Positions 23,111 through 32,200 of a DNA stretch of 35,554 nucleotides are shown here, piece after piece. The stretch's first letter is position 1. Each line of letters begins with the position of its first letter. Source of the DNA: JBAXPV01 sp037132075 (GTDB lineage Bacteria > Bacteroidota > Bacteroidia > Bacteroidales > CAIXZF01); assembly GCA_037132075.1 (NCBI GenBank), contig JBAXPV010000040.1:1-35554 (forward strand), written 5' to 3'. Both the position numbers and the translations under genes were made by a program. The notes beneath the pieces are model-generated. The model worked only from the letters and a program-made list of their open reading frames with translations, had not been told where the DNA came from and did not search any database.

Positions 23111-25510
23111 TCAGTCACCCGCAATACTATCTCCAACAACACTGTCATTCTTCGGTAAAACCGTATGACAAGTGTAATTCTTCTTGGGCTTAAAGTCCGG
23201 TTTAGGGAAACGGACTCGTAAATCTTTGAAATTTTCATCCGCCATGACTTTCTCCATAAACAGCCCGAAGATCGGTAATGCTGTCTTACAGCCTTCTCCC
23301 AGCTCAGAAGTCTTGAAATGAATACTTCTGCTTTCTCCGCCTGACCATGCTCCCCCGACCAGATGTGGCGTCACCCCTACAAACCAGCCATCGCTGTGGT
23401 TGGATGAGGTGCCGGTTTTTCCGCCATAATCGGTATTGTGGTTAAAGATCTTGTATTCCCATAAAGCTTGTGTCGTGCCGCCTGGCTCTGTGAGTCCGGC
23501 CAAAAGCATCTGCTGCATATAAAAGGCAGTTTCAGGACTAAGTGCTTCGACTTTCTTTTCATGATTTTCATAAATGACCTTCCCATTCATGTCTTCAATG
23601 CGCGTCACCAATACAGGATCCGTTTTATAACCTCCATTGACAATCGTGCAATAAGCATCAACCAATTCAAGCAGGGAAACATCACTGGATCCCAGGCAGA
23701 CTGATGGCACATCCTGAAGCTCTGTTTGTATGCCCATCTTATGTGCATATTCTATCACTTTTTTCCAGCCTATTTCTTTAGTCAGCTGAACTGCGATAGC
23801 GTTGATGGAACGTGCAAAGCCATGCTTTAGGGTGACCTCCCTGCCACTGAAGGTCCAATCTGCATTTTTGGGAGACCAGCTCATCTTTTCGCCATTTTCC
23901 ATATAGTTTATGGTGACAGCCTGGTCAATCTTTGTGTCGCAGGGCGCATAACCATTGTCGATGGCGGCTGTATATACAAAAGCCTTAAAAGTAGAGCCGG
24001 GCTGACGTTTCGACTGTGCAACATGATCAAACTTGAAATGCTTGTGGTTGATGCCGCCGACCCAGGCTTTGACAAATCCATTTCCCGGGTCCATCACCAC
24101 AAAACCGGCATGCAGAAAATGCTGATAAAAACGAATAGAATCCATGAAACTCAATGTCGTGTCTTCATCGCCGTTCCAGGTGAATACCCTCATCTTATGT
24201 GGCAAGTTCAGATAGTAATTGATAGAATCCACAGAGTCTTTGTATTTCTTCTGTAATCCATGGAAAAATCGAGTGTCACGGGCAATATTCTCTATATATC
24301 CTGGAATCTCAACGCCACTTTTATCTGACCAGGGATTGGATCCCTGCCAATGCTGGTAAAAACGTTTTTGCTGGCGTTTCATATGGTTTTTTACAGCCAA
24401 GTCAGCATATTCCTGCAGCCGCGAATCGATGGTACAATATATCTTAAGACCATCAGCATATAGATCTATCCCATTTTCCTTGAGCCAGGGTTTGAGGTAA
24501 GAACTTACGGCATCACGCACATAATTCGACTCATCTTCTCCTGGCTCTAAGGTGCTGAGGGTAATCTTTAAGGGTAAAGCTGACAGGGAATCTTGCGCGT
24601 GTTGGTCAATCAGTGCTGCCTTTAACATCTGGCCAAAAACGACATTACGTCTTTCAAGTGCCCGTTCAGGGAAATTTACAGGACTGTAGTAGCTGGGTGC
24701 TTTCAACATCCCGATTAGTAAAGCATAATCCTCAGCGTGCAAGTCTTCAGGATTTTTGTTGAAATAGGTCTTTGCTGCTGTCTTCAACCCAAATGAACGA
24801 TTTCCAAGGTCGACAGTATTACAATATAATGTCAGGATCTCATTTTTAGAATAAAATAACTCCAATTTAAGAGCAGCAGTCCATTCTTTGGTCTTATAAA
24901 GCAGTGTTTGTAATCCGGGGATCATACCCAACAACCCGGTAGAGTAATCGGACCTGGTTTTAAACAGGTTCTTGACAAGCTGTTGGGTTAAAGTACTCCC
25001 CCCGCGCTTTTCTCCTTTTGCCATATAGTAAAATACCGAGAGTGATGCTTTCAGATCAATGCCCAGATGCGTGTAAAAACGGGCATCTTCGGTCGCAATC
25101 AAGGCTTTGATGAAATCAGGAGGAATTTCTTCAAATTTAAGGGGCTGACGATTCTCATCAAAATATCTGGCAAGGAGTTTCCCATCTGCAGAATATAACT
25201 CCGAAGTGAGCTTCATATCAGGCTTGTATAAAGTCCCAATCCTGGGTGACTTGCCAAAAAGCCAAAATAGGTTAATGTCGACAATAAAAAGCAGGAAGAA
25301 AAATGCGACAAAGAAATTGAGAAATCTCCAGCTGAGCTTATAATACCATTTCCATTCACGAGGTATGACGAAGAACTTTTTTGACTTGTAAAAGAAATAT
25401 CTGCAGAACCAGTACAGAAACACCAAAAGCTCAATTAAATAAGGCTTACAGAGAAAAAATGTTCTTTGAAAAATGTAAATTATTTTGTCTGAAAGCCATC
25501 GAAGGGCCAT
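23111..25510 (-). CDS. Penicillin-binding protein 1A (bifunctional glycosyltransferase/transpeptidase)
   Basis: The 799-residue class A PBP has one transmembrane helix (about residues 65-85) after a rather long cytoplasmic head. Its GT51 domain has EDARFYTHLGID and RGGSTLTQQLVKNLF, and its transpeptidase domain has the active-site SxxK (PGSTFK), SxN (RSINAI) and KTGTSS motifs. It polymerises lipid II and crosslinks stem peptides in the periplasm. It sits in a run of co-directional envelope genes, 62 bases after the YdcF-like gene. The YdcF-like and VWA neighbours suggest a shared envelope theme, but no direct link can be shown. Confidence 0.95.
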   Translation of the reverse strand: MALRWLSDKIIYIFQRTFFLCKPYLIELLVFLYWFCRYFFYKSKKFFVIPREWKWYYKLSWRFLNFFVAFFFLLFIVDINLFWLFGKSPRIGTLYKPDMKLTSELYSADGKLLARYFDENRQPLKFEEIPPDFIKALIATEDARFYTHLGIDLKASLSVFYYMAKGEKRGGSTLTQQLVKNLFKTRSDYSTGLLGMIPGLQTLLYKTKEWTAALKLELFYSKNEILTLYCNTVDLGNRSFGLKTAAKTYFNKNPEDLHAEDYALLIGMLKAPSYYSPVNFPERALERRNVVFGQMLKAALIDQHAQDSLSALPLKITLSTLEPGEDESNYVRDAVSSYLKPWLKENGIDLYADGLKIYCTIDSRLQEYADLAVKNHMKRQQKRFYQHWQGSNPWSDKSGVEIPGYIENIARDTRFFHGLQKKYKDSVDSINYYLNLPHKMRVFTWNGDEDTTLSFMDSIRFYQHFLHAGFVVMDPGNGFVKAWVGGINHKHFKFDHVAQSKRQPGSTFKAFVYTAAIDNGYAPCDTKIDQAVTINYMENGEKMSWSPKNADWTFSGREVTLKHGFARSINAIAVQLTKEIGWKKVIEYAHKMGIQTELQDVPSVCLGSSDVSLLELVDAYCTIVNGGYKTDPVLVTRIEDMNGKVIYENHEKKVEALSPETAFYMQQMLLAGLTEPGGTTQALWEYKIFNHNTDYGGKTGTSSNHSDGWFVGVTPHLVGGAWSGGESRSIHFKTSELGEGCKTALPIFGLFMEKVMADENFKDLRVRFPKPDFKPKKNYTCHTVLPKNDSVVGDSIAGD

Positions 25511-25542
25511 AAGTGCTAGTTTTTATCAGATGTCATTCTGTG

Positions 25543-25550
25543 CAAAAATA
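25543..25550 (-). promoter_or_regulatory. Putative -7 element for PBP1A
   Basis: The minus strand reads TATTTTTG, which fits TAnnTTTG, in the 62-base gap before PBP1A. No good -33 TTG is found at the right distance, so this is tentative. Confidence 0.3.
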
Positions 25551-25572
25551 ATTGAAATCACGTAGCTTCGAA

Positions 25573-26340
25573 TTATAGGTAAGCGCTTACCTTATAGGTA
25601 ATATATCCGAAGACTTCATGAATAAGATCATCATAGATCTCCAGGGCTTTTGCCTGTGGCATGAGCATATGATTTAAATCAAAATGCCGCATGCCCGCAA
25701 CTGGATTGGTGGGATAGGGGGCGCATTTCAGTCCTTCTTTGTCGAAACATCCCATCGATCTCTTCATGTGGACTGCAGAGGTTATTAGCAAAAACCGATG
25801 CGCTGCTTTGTCTTTTTTGAGAATTTGTACGCAATTGACTGCATTCTCATGTGTGTTCTTTGAAAGCGAATCTACCAGGATATCAGCGTCGGAAACGCCA
25901 ATAAGTAAAAGGTAATCTCGCGACAAGCTTGCTTCCTGCCAGCTTCTGTTAATTAAATTACCACTTCCGCCGGAGATAAGTATCTTTTTGATTTTCTTCT
26001 GTTTATATAAAGAAATAGCCTGAAAAATACGATCTGTATTGTAGCGGAAAATGAGGCGTTTTAGCGCCTTATCCGACTGTACCATCCCACCACCTAAAAC
26101 GATGCCAACATCATATGGCTTGAGTGTGTCAGGTTCTTTTTGAATAGGCATCTCCCATTTTCGTGTCAATTCACTGGCAAGAAATTCATTAGAAAACAAA
26201 ATTCCGAAGAGCAGAGACATCCAAAGAAAAATAGTTTTTCTCTTCTTCTTTTTAGTCACCAGGCCATACAACAACATGCTAAAGATCCAAACAAGAGGAT
26301 TCAGTAAAAGGCCGATTACCTTGGAAAGGATGAAAAACAT
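25573..26340 (-). CDS. YdcF/SanA/ElyC-family (DUF218) membrane protein
   Basis: Two N-terminal hydrophobic segments (about 1-25 and 35-55) precede a DUF218 domain (about 80-230). Its typical features are GIVLGGG, a KKILISGGSGN strand-loop, ENAVNCVQIL and LLITSAVHMKRS. Related E. coli proteins (ElyC, SanA) are linked to envelope integrity and peptidoglycan metabolism; the biochemical activity is not settled. Length 255 residues. It follows the VWA gene after 11 bases and precedes PBP1A by 62 bases, in keeping with an envelope role. Confidence 0.88.
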   Translation of the reverse strand: MFFILSKVIGLLLNPLVWIFSMLLYGLVTKKKKRKTIFLWMSLLFGILFSNEFLASELTRKWEMPIQKEPDTLKPYDVGIVLGGGMVQSDKALKRLIFRYNTDRIFQAISLYKQKKIKKILISGGSGNLINRSWQEASLSRDYLLLIGVSDADILVDSLSKNTHENAVNCVQILKKDKAAHRFLLITSAVHMKRSMGCFDKEGLKCAPYPTNPVAGMRHFDLNHMLMPQAKALEIYDDLIHEVFGYITYKVSAYL

Positions 26341-26351
26341 CTTAGAAATTT

Positions 26352-28433
26352 TTAATAAAACCCCGCTCTTTTTCGTAGGAACATTTCAGTCCCGATAAGC
26401 GCAATAATCAACAACAACACCCAAACCAGGTTCACCAGGTCGTTGAATCGTTTCTGGATAAATGACACGCTTTTAATATCACCTCTCTGTTTTAGTAGCT
26501 CAGTCAGATTCTTCATATCAGCAGGATAGATCATTTTTCCGCCATGTTTCTGTGCCATAGAAAACAGCATATTGTGATCTGCAATTGTATTCAGGCTTTC
26601 GATATTCTGAGCTGTTACACTAAATTGACCGCTTTGCTGGAAAACTTTGTCTCCAACCTTGACCTTTGCAATAAACTTATAATTGCCATTTGGGAAAGTA
26701 CCTGCATTTAACTGGTAGGCATTGCCCGAACGTGCAAAATTATATGGGAAGGTCTTGTTGTCTTCATTGGTGACGACCATCTCAACCTCCGGCTCACTGA
26801 TCAGCTCATAAGTCTGGTTATAAACCTCTGCATTAAAAGTCACGGCTTCGTTTTCCAGGTAATTGTGCTGAAAAGATACCCTGAAATAATTTTTGTCAAG
26901 ATGAACACTGAGATATTGAATACATTTGGCAATCAGCTCATTAAAAGCTTCATGATTGTTTTTAGCCGCGAAGTCAGCCAGTTTCCACCGCCAGATCCCT
27001 TCTCCGGTAATGACCCCGGTCTTTTTTGTAAGCTCCTGGTTAAAGAGGATCAGTGGCCTGTCAGTTTCAACACCATTGATGCTCTGAGTCAGGAATAGGT
27101 TCGCCGAAGGCTGTGTTTTGTAAATCCCAAACGGGCAGTTTAAAGGGGGGAATTCGTTGATTAGCTTTCTGGTTTCTTCACTCAGCGTAAATAATGCAAA
27201 TTCTTTTCTAAAAAAAGGCTGGCTCTCAGTAGCACCAAACTTGTCCATCGTAATGGAAACGCCCGCATGTAATGCATTCAGTGCGGGAAGGTTTGTTCTT
27301 GAGCCAATAATGTACAATAGGGGAATTCCTGCGTCTACCGCTTTCTGAATCAGCTGGCTTGCTGGATTGTCATTAGCAGGCAGCTGATGAAGGATGATGA
27401 GATCATATTTTGTAGGGGACTCAATGAAGTCATAAATATTGAAGGCACTGACTTCGTAATTGAAATTGCTTTCGAGTGCGGATTTAATAGCTGCGATATC
27501 AGGATGAGGTGCAGCGCCAAGGATAAGGACCTTTTCCCTGGATTCTTTAACTTCAACAAAAATATCCCTGGAATTATTGCTCACGGTAATTTCACCGGGT
27601 AAACTGCTCACCGTAATATGATAATGCTGTATCCCGCTTTCTTTGGCTTCCAGTTGCAAAGGAAGGGTTTGTATAAAGCGGTCGGAATTTATTCTGACAG
27701 TTTGCGTATAGAGGTTTTGATTTTCCCTGGAAAGCGTGACAGTGGCCGTATTCCCCTTTAACTGGTTGGCCTGTAAAAGAATCTCTACTGGGAATTTATT
27801 TCCCAAATAAACAACTTTGTTATAATTCACCTTTGCCACCAGCAAGTCCTTTTGCGCCATGGTGTCACCAAGGGCAATTGTATAAATAGGAAATTTCAAT
27901 TTTTCTGAAGTATACAAGGGATTGTTTCCCTTGTTATAAATCCCGTCGGTAGCCATGATAAGCGCACCCACATTTCTTCCTGAATAACGGGCAATCACCT
28001 CATCTAAAAAACCTGAAATGTCTGTTTGTTTGTCAGCAAAACTAACACGGGCCGGTTCAATAAGTTTGTCGCCGAAATTGTATGTCTTTACCTCAAATGA
28101 ATTGCCCAGTTCTGATTCAAGCTGATCAAAAAGCTTAGGGTATTCCTTGCGATAAAACGCTGAGTCTTTATTCAACAAAACAGAACTGCTGTTGTCCTGT
28201 GCCAGGATCACGATGGGTTCTTCTACAGTCTTTTTGCTGATCTTCAGCAAAGGCGACAATAGAAGGAAACTGATCAGTGTGACTGACAAGAATCTAAGTG
28301 CCATTAAAACATAAGAGAGCGGCTTATCAAATTCATTGTTCTTGTTTTTATAATATAAAAGCAAGGAGAAAGCAGCTCCTGTCGCGAAACAGAAAATAAT
28401 AAACCAGAAAGGATATTCTGTGACGAGTTTCAA
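26352..28433 (-). CDS. Membrane-anchored von Willebrand factor A-like protein
   Basis: The 693-residue protein has two N-terminal hydrophobic segments (about 8-28 and 42-65), a VWA-like domain with a MIDAS-type DNSSS (D-x-S-x-S, about residues 80-84) and ATDGIYNKG, then beta-rich domains and a glutamine-amidotransferase-like Rossmann segment (EKVLILGAAPHPD, about 300-380). It ends in a final transmembrane helix (about 665-685). The layout resembles BatA-like or CARDB/VWA proteins of Bacteroidota. VWA domains bind protein ligands through a metal. It follows fabG after 24 bases. I cannot name a specific function. Confidence 0.75.
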   Translation of the reverse strand: MKLVTEYPFWFIIFCFATGAAFSLLLYYKNKNNEFDKPLSYVLMALRFLSVTLISFLLLSPLLKISKKTVEEPIVILAQDNSSSVLLNKDSAFYRKEYPKLFDQLESELGNSFEVKTYNFGDKLIEPARVSFADKQTDISGFLDEVIARYSGRNVGALIMATDGIYNKGNNPLYTSEKLKFPIYTIALGDTMAQKDLLVAKVNYNKVVYLGNKFPVEILLQANQLKGNTATVTLSRENQNLYTQTVRINSDRFIQTLPLQLEAKESGIQHYHITVSSLPGEITVSNNSRDIFVEVKESREKVLILGAAPHPDIAAIKSALESNFNYEVSAFNIYDFIESPTKYDLIILHQLPANDNPASQLIQKAVDAGIPLLYIIGSRTNLPALNALHAGVSITMDKFGATESQPFFRKEFALFTLSEETRKLINEFPPLNCPFGIYKTQPSANLFLTQSINGVETDRPLILFNQELTKKTGVITGEGIWRWKLADFAAKNNHEAFNELIAKCIQYLSVHLDKNYFRVSFQHNYLENEAVTFNAEVYNQTYELISEPEVEMVVTNEDNKTFPYNFARSGNAYQLNAGTFPNGNYKFIAKVKVGDKVFQQSGQFSVTAQNIESLNTIADHNMLFSMAQKHGGKMIYPADMKNLTELLKQRGDIKSVSFIQKRFNDLVNLVWVLLLIIALIGTEMFLRKRAGFY

Positions 28434-28457
28434 GGCAGTGGACTATGCTTGGAGGGA

Positions 28458-29204
28458 TCAGGTGGTCATTCCACCGCAAACGGTGAGGACTTGTCCTGTT
28501 ACATAAGAAGACAATTCAGAGGCAAAAAACAAGGCGACATCAGCCACATCTTCCGGTTTACCGGAACGTCTCAGCGGGATGTCTTTTATCCACATTTCCT
28601 TAACTTCATCGGTCAGCTTTGCTGTCATCTCGGTTTCAATAAAACCAGGCGCAATGGCATTACAGCGAATATTCCGGGATCCAAGCTCCTGGGCCACTGA
28701 TTTGGTGAAACCAATTAAACCAGCCTTGGATGCACTGTAGTTCGACTGCCCGGCATTGCCTTCAACACCGACAACAGAACTCATATTAACGATAGAACCT
28801 GAACGTTGTTTTAACATCACCCGCTGAACCGCTTTGGTGAGGTTGAAAATTGACTTCAGGTTGACTTTAATTACCAGGTCCCAATCATCTTCTGTCATTC
28901 GCATCAATAGGTTGTCGCGGGTAATCCCGGCATTGTTGACCAAAACATCGATGCGACCAAACTCGGCAACAACATCCTCAATGAGTTTATCGCTGTCATT
29001 GAATGAACTTGCATCTGAAGCAAAGGCTTTGGCTTTAATTCCAAAACCCTCAAGTTCAGCAACCAATGCGCTGGTGTTGTCATCCAGTCTTAAGTCAGAA
29101 ATGGCAATATTCGCGCCTTGAGATGCGAATTTCAAGGCGATGGCTTTGCCAATTCCACGGGCACCACCAGTGATCAGCGCTGTTTTATTTTCTAATAGCT
29201 TCAT
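28458..29204 (-). CDS. fabG: 3-oxoacyl-[acyl-carrier-protein] reductase
   Basis: A classical short-chain dehydrogenase of about 248 residues: TGGARGIG nucleotide-binding loop, DVLVNNAG, catalytic Ser region (VNMSSVVG), YSASK with the Tyr-Lys pair, and a GFIETEMT loop. The C-terminal VTGQVLTVCGGM is typical of FabG. It reduces 3-ketoacyl-ACP with NADPH in fatty acid elongation. The frame runs on upstream to 29240, but the ATG at 29204 places the start 10 residues before the nucleotide loop, as in the family. It is separated from other fatty-acid genes here and sits between a glycogen enzyme and a VWA protein, so a different SDR role remains possible. Confidence 0.88.
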   Translation of the reverse strand: MKLLENKTALITGGARGIGKAIALKFASQGANIAISDLRLDDNTSALVAELEGFGIKAKAFASDASSFNDSDKLIEDVVAEFGRIDVLVNNAGITRDNLLMRMTEDDWDLVIKVNLKSIFNLTKAVQRVMLKQRSGSIVNMSSVVGVEGNAGQSNYSASKAGLIGFTKSVAQELGSRNIRCNAIAPGFIETEMTAKLTDEVKEMWIKDIPLRRSGKPEDVADVALFFASELSSYVTGQVLTVCGGMTT

Positions 29205-29228
29205 AGGTTTTTCTAAGTTTTTAGATTT

Positions 29229-29236
29229 CAAAAGTA
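29229..29236 (-). promoter_or_regulatory. Putative -7 element for fabG
   Basis: The minus strand reads TACTTTTG, a full TAnnTTTG match, between the glycogen enzyme stop and the fabG start, giving a leader of about 18 bases. The nearest upstream TTG is 26 bases away, too far, so confidence is modest. It would divide the long minus-strand run into two transcripts. Confidence 0.4.
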
Positions 29237-29255
29237 ACAAATTCTTAATACATGC

Positions 29256-32200
29256 TTAAATCCAACGGATCAAGCTTAAATCCTGCCGGTGGGGTAACAA
29301 TGAATTCTTAGGGAAGATCCTGAAGGCAAAATCATAAACACCACTCTTCCCAACAGGGATCTCACAATAAAAAGTGACATGAGAGCCATTTATATCTTTT
29401 CTTTCAAGCTCCTGCCGCAATCCAATAGTCTTAACCTCATCATTGATCTTTGTCCCTAAAATAACTTCAATTCCGATATCTTCAGCTTTAAGCTCATTTA
29501 CATCTATAACAATCTCAGCAATAAAAGGTTCTCCAAGTTGCAAAGGTCTGTGGGTAGAGTCTGGCAGTTTCATTGAAACAACTTCGAGAGAGTCAAAAGA
29601 AACTGTCAGTTTGCGCTTCCATAGCGCCAAATCATTAGCAACCTTAAAATTGTCTGCTCTTACCTGTTTGGTCCGTTCAAATAATTTATGATAGTATTTG
29701 GTATAATAATCGTCAAGTTGGCGCTTCATGGTAAAATGCGGCGCAATACCCGCAATCGTGTTTTTAATGAAATTAATCCAATCGGTAGGAACATTATTGT
29801 CATTGAAGTTATAAAACTTAGGGACAATCTCCTCCTCAAGCAAGGTATAAATCGTTTCAGCATCGAGTTCATCCTGAAAATTCTGATTGGTGTAAGTCCT
29901 GGCTTCTTTCAGTGCCCAACCAGCATCGGGTCTGTATCCTTCAGCCCACCACCCATCGAGGACGGAGAAATTCACCACACCATTCATCACAGCCTTTTCG
30001 CCACTTGTCCCTGATGCCTCCAATGGGCGGGTAGGGGTATTGAGCCAAATATCGACACCTGAAATAAGTTTCTTGGCCAAAGCCATGTCATAATTTTCAA
30101 TAAAGATCACCTTCCCAAGAAATTCTGGTCTGCGTGACACTTCAAGGATCCTCTTAATGAGATCCTGACCTGCCTTGTCATGGGGATGTGCCTTGCCTGC
30201 ATATAACAGCTGCACAGGGTGGTCTTTGTGGTTGAGAATGTCATTCAGTCTGTCGAGGTTACTAAAAAGCAAATGTGCTCTTTTGTAAGTAGCAAACCGC
30301 CTGGCAAAACCTATGGTAAGGGTCTTGTCATTCAGCTTATCCATGGCCTCCAGAATGAGCCTGGGATTTTCCTGGCGATGTGTCTGATCTTCAGTGACTC
30401 TTAACTTAATGTAATCGATTAATTCCTGACGAAGCTTGTTCCTGATCTTCCATATCTCGGCACTGTCGACCTGGTGGATCTTCTCCCAATGCTCAGGATT
30501 CGACTGATCGTGAATATAATGATCTCCAAAAGTCCTGCTGTATAGCTCCCGCCAGGGTTTTGCTGTCCAGGTGGGCATATGAACGCCATTGGTGACATAG
30601 CCAACATGTATCTCTTCAGGAAAATAGCCGGGATATAACTCAGTAAACATTTCCTGGGACACTCTTCCATGAATGCGGCTTACACCATTTATTTCCTGTG
30701 ATAGTTTTGCCGCCAGGATGCTCATCGAGAACTTCTCATCATGCTTTCCTTCATGAGTGCGCCCCAGATCCATAAATGTATCCCAGCTGATGCCTAACCT
30801 GTCTGCATAATGTGGAATATAAGTCCTGAGCAAATCTTCAGAGAATTCATCATGACCTGCAGGCACAGGCGTATGTGTTGTGAATAGGGTAGAGGCTCTC
30901 ACCACTTCCACTGCCTGGTAAAAGCTGAGTTTGCGGTTCTGGATGAGATTCCTCAGCCGCTCAAGGCCGATAAAAGCGGCATGGCCTTCGTTGCAGTGGT
31001 AAATATCAGGCTTGATGCCAACTTTGGCGAGCATCCTGATGCCGCCAACACCCAACAGTAATTCCTGCTTGAAACGATTCTCCCAGTCACCACCATAGAG
31101 CTGGTGTGTAATTGCTTTGTCAAAATCGCTATTCTCCTCAATATCGGTATCGAGAAGGTAAAGTGGCACACGGCCAACATCAACGCGCCAGACTTTAGCA
31201 TATAGCGTTCTGCCAGGTAAGGCAATGTCGACTACAATCCATTCATCAGCTTCATTTCTTACAGGCTGAATGGGAAGATGGGTAAATTTTTGCGGAAAAT
31301 ACTCAGATATCTGGTCACCAAACATTGAGATGCTTTGGTTAAAATAACCATATCGATATAGCAAGCCGATACCGGTAATATCTTTGTTTGAGTCAGAGGC
31401 TTCTTTAAGGTAGTCGCCAGCCAGCATACCCAGACCTCCTGAGAAAATCTTCAGGGTATCATCCAAACCAAACTCCATACTGAAATAAGCTACTTTTCCG
31501 GCAGGTTTTTTCGAAGCCTGGCTCATATAATCTTTGAAGTTTTTGCTAACCAATGACAAACGATATAGGAAATCGGCATCTTCAGAGAGTTTCTTCAACT
31601 CATCGAATCTCAGGAGTTCAATGAGGGTGATGGGGTTGTAATTGGCTTCTGCCCAGAGTGAGGGATTTATTGACTCAAACAGTGCTTTTGCATCAAAATT
31701 CCAGGTCCACCATAAGTTGCGTGACAAAAGCTGAAGGTCGCTTAAGGAGGCCGGCAAGTTCGTTTCAATCATCACCTTTTTCCAAACAGGACGCTGGCTT
31801 TTAATGACATCATAAGCTGATACATATTCCAGTGATTGCTTTCCTGCATACAAGGCTGAACGTTTTGCAGATTTTCTCAGTGCAATAGAGAAGGCATCAT
31901 AATAAGAAAATACCAGGTTCGTCCATAAGGCTTCCTGTGCGAGCTCCCCGGCTTTTTCCCTGACTGCAAAAACCTCAGCTTCACTTAAAAGAGAAAAATT
32001 TCTGATGATGGAAGCCATTTCTTCAACAACAGCTTCAGTATTGTTTTCATTACGTTCAACCACATAAAGTGCTCCGCCCAGTTTGCCCGCTTTTTCTTTC
32101 ATCCAGATGCCGAAGCCTGTCAGGCTCGTTGTTACTGTTGGAACTTTAAAAGCAAGACTTTCCAGAGGCGTATATCCCCAGGGTTCGTAATAGGATGGGA

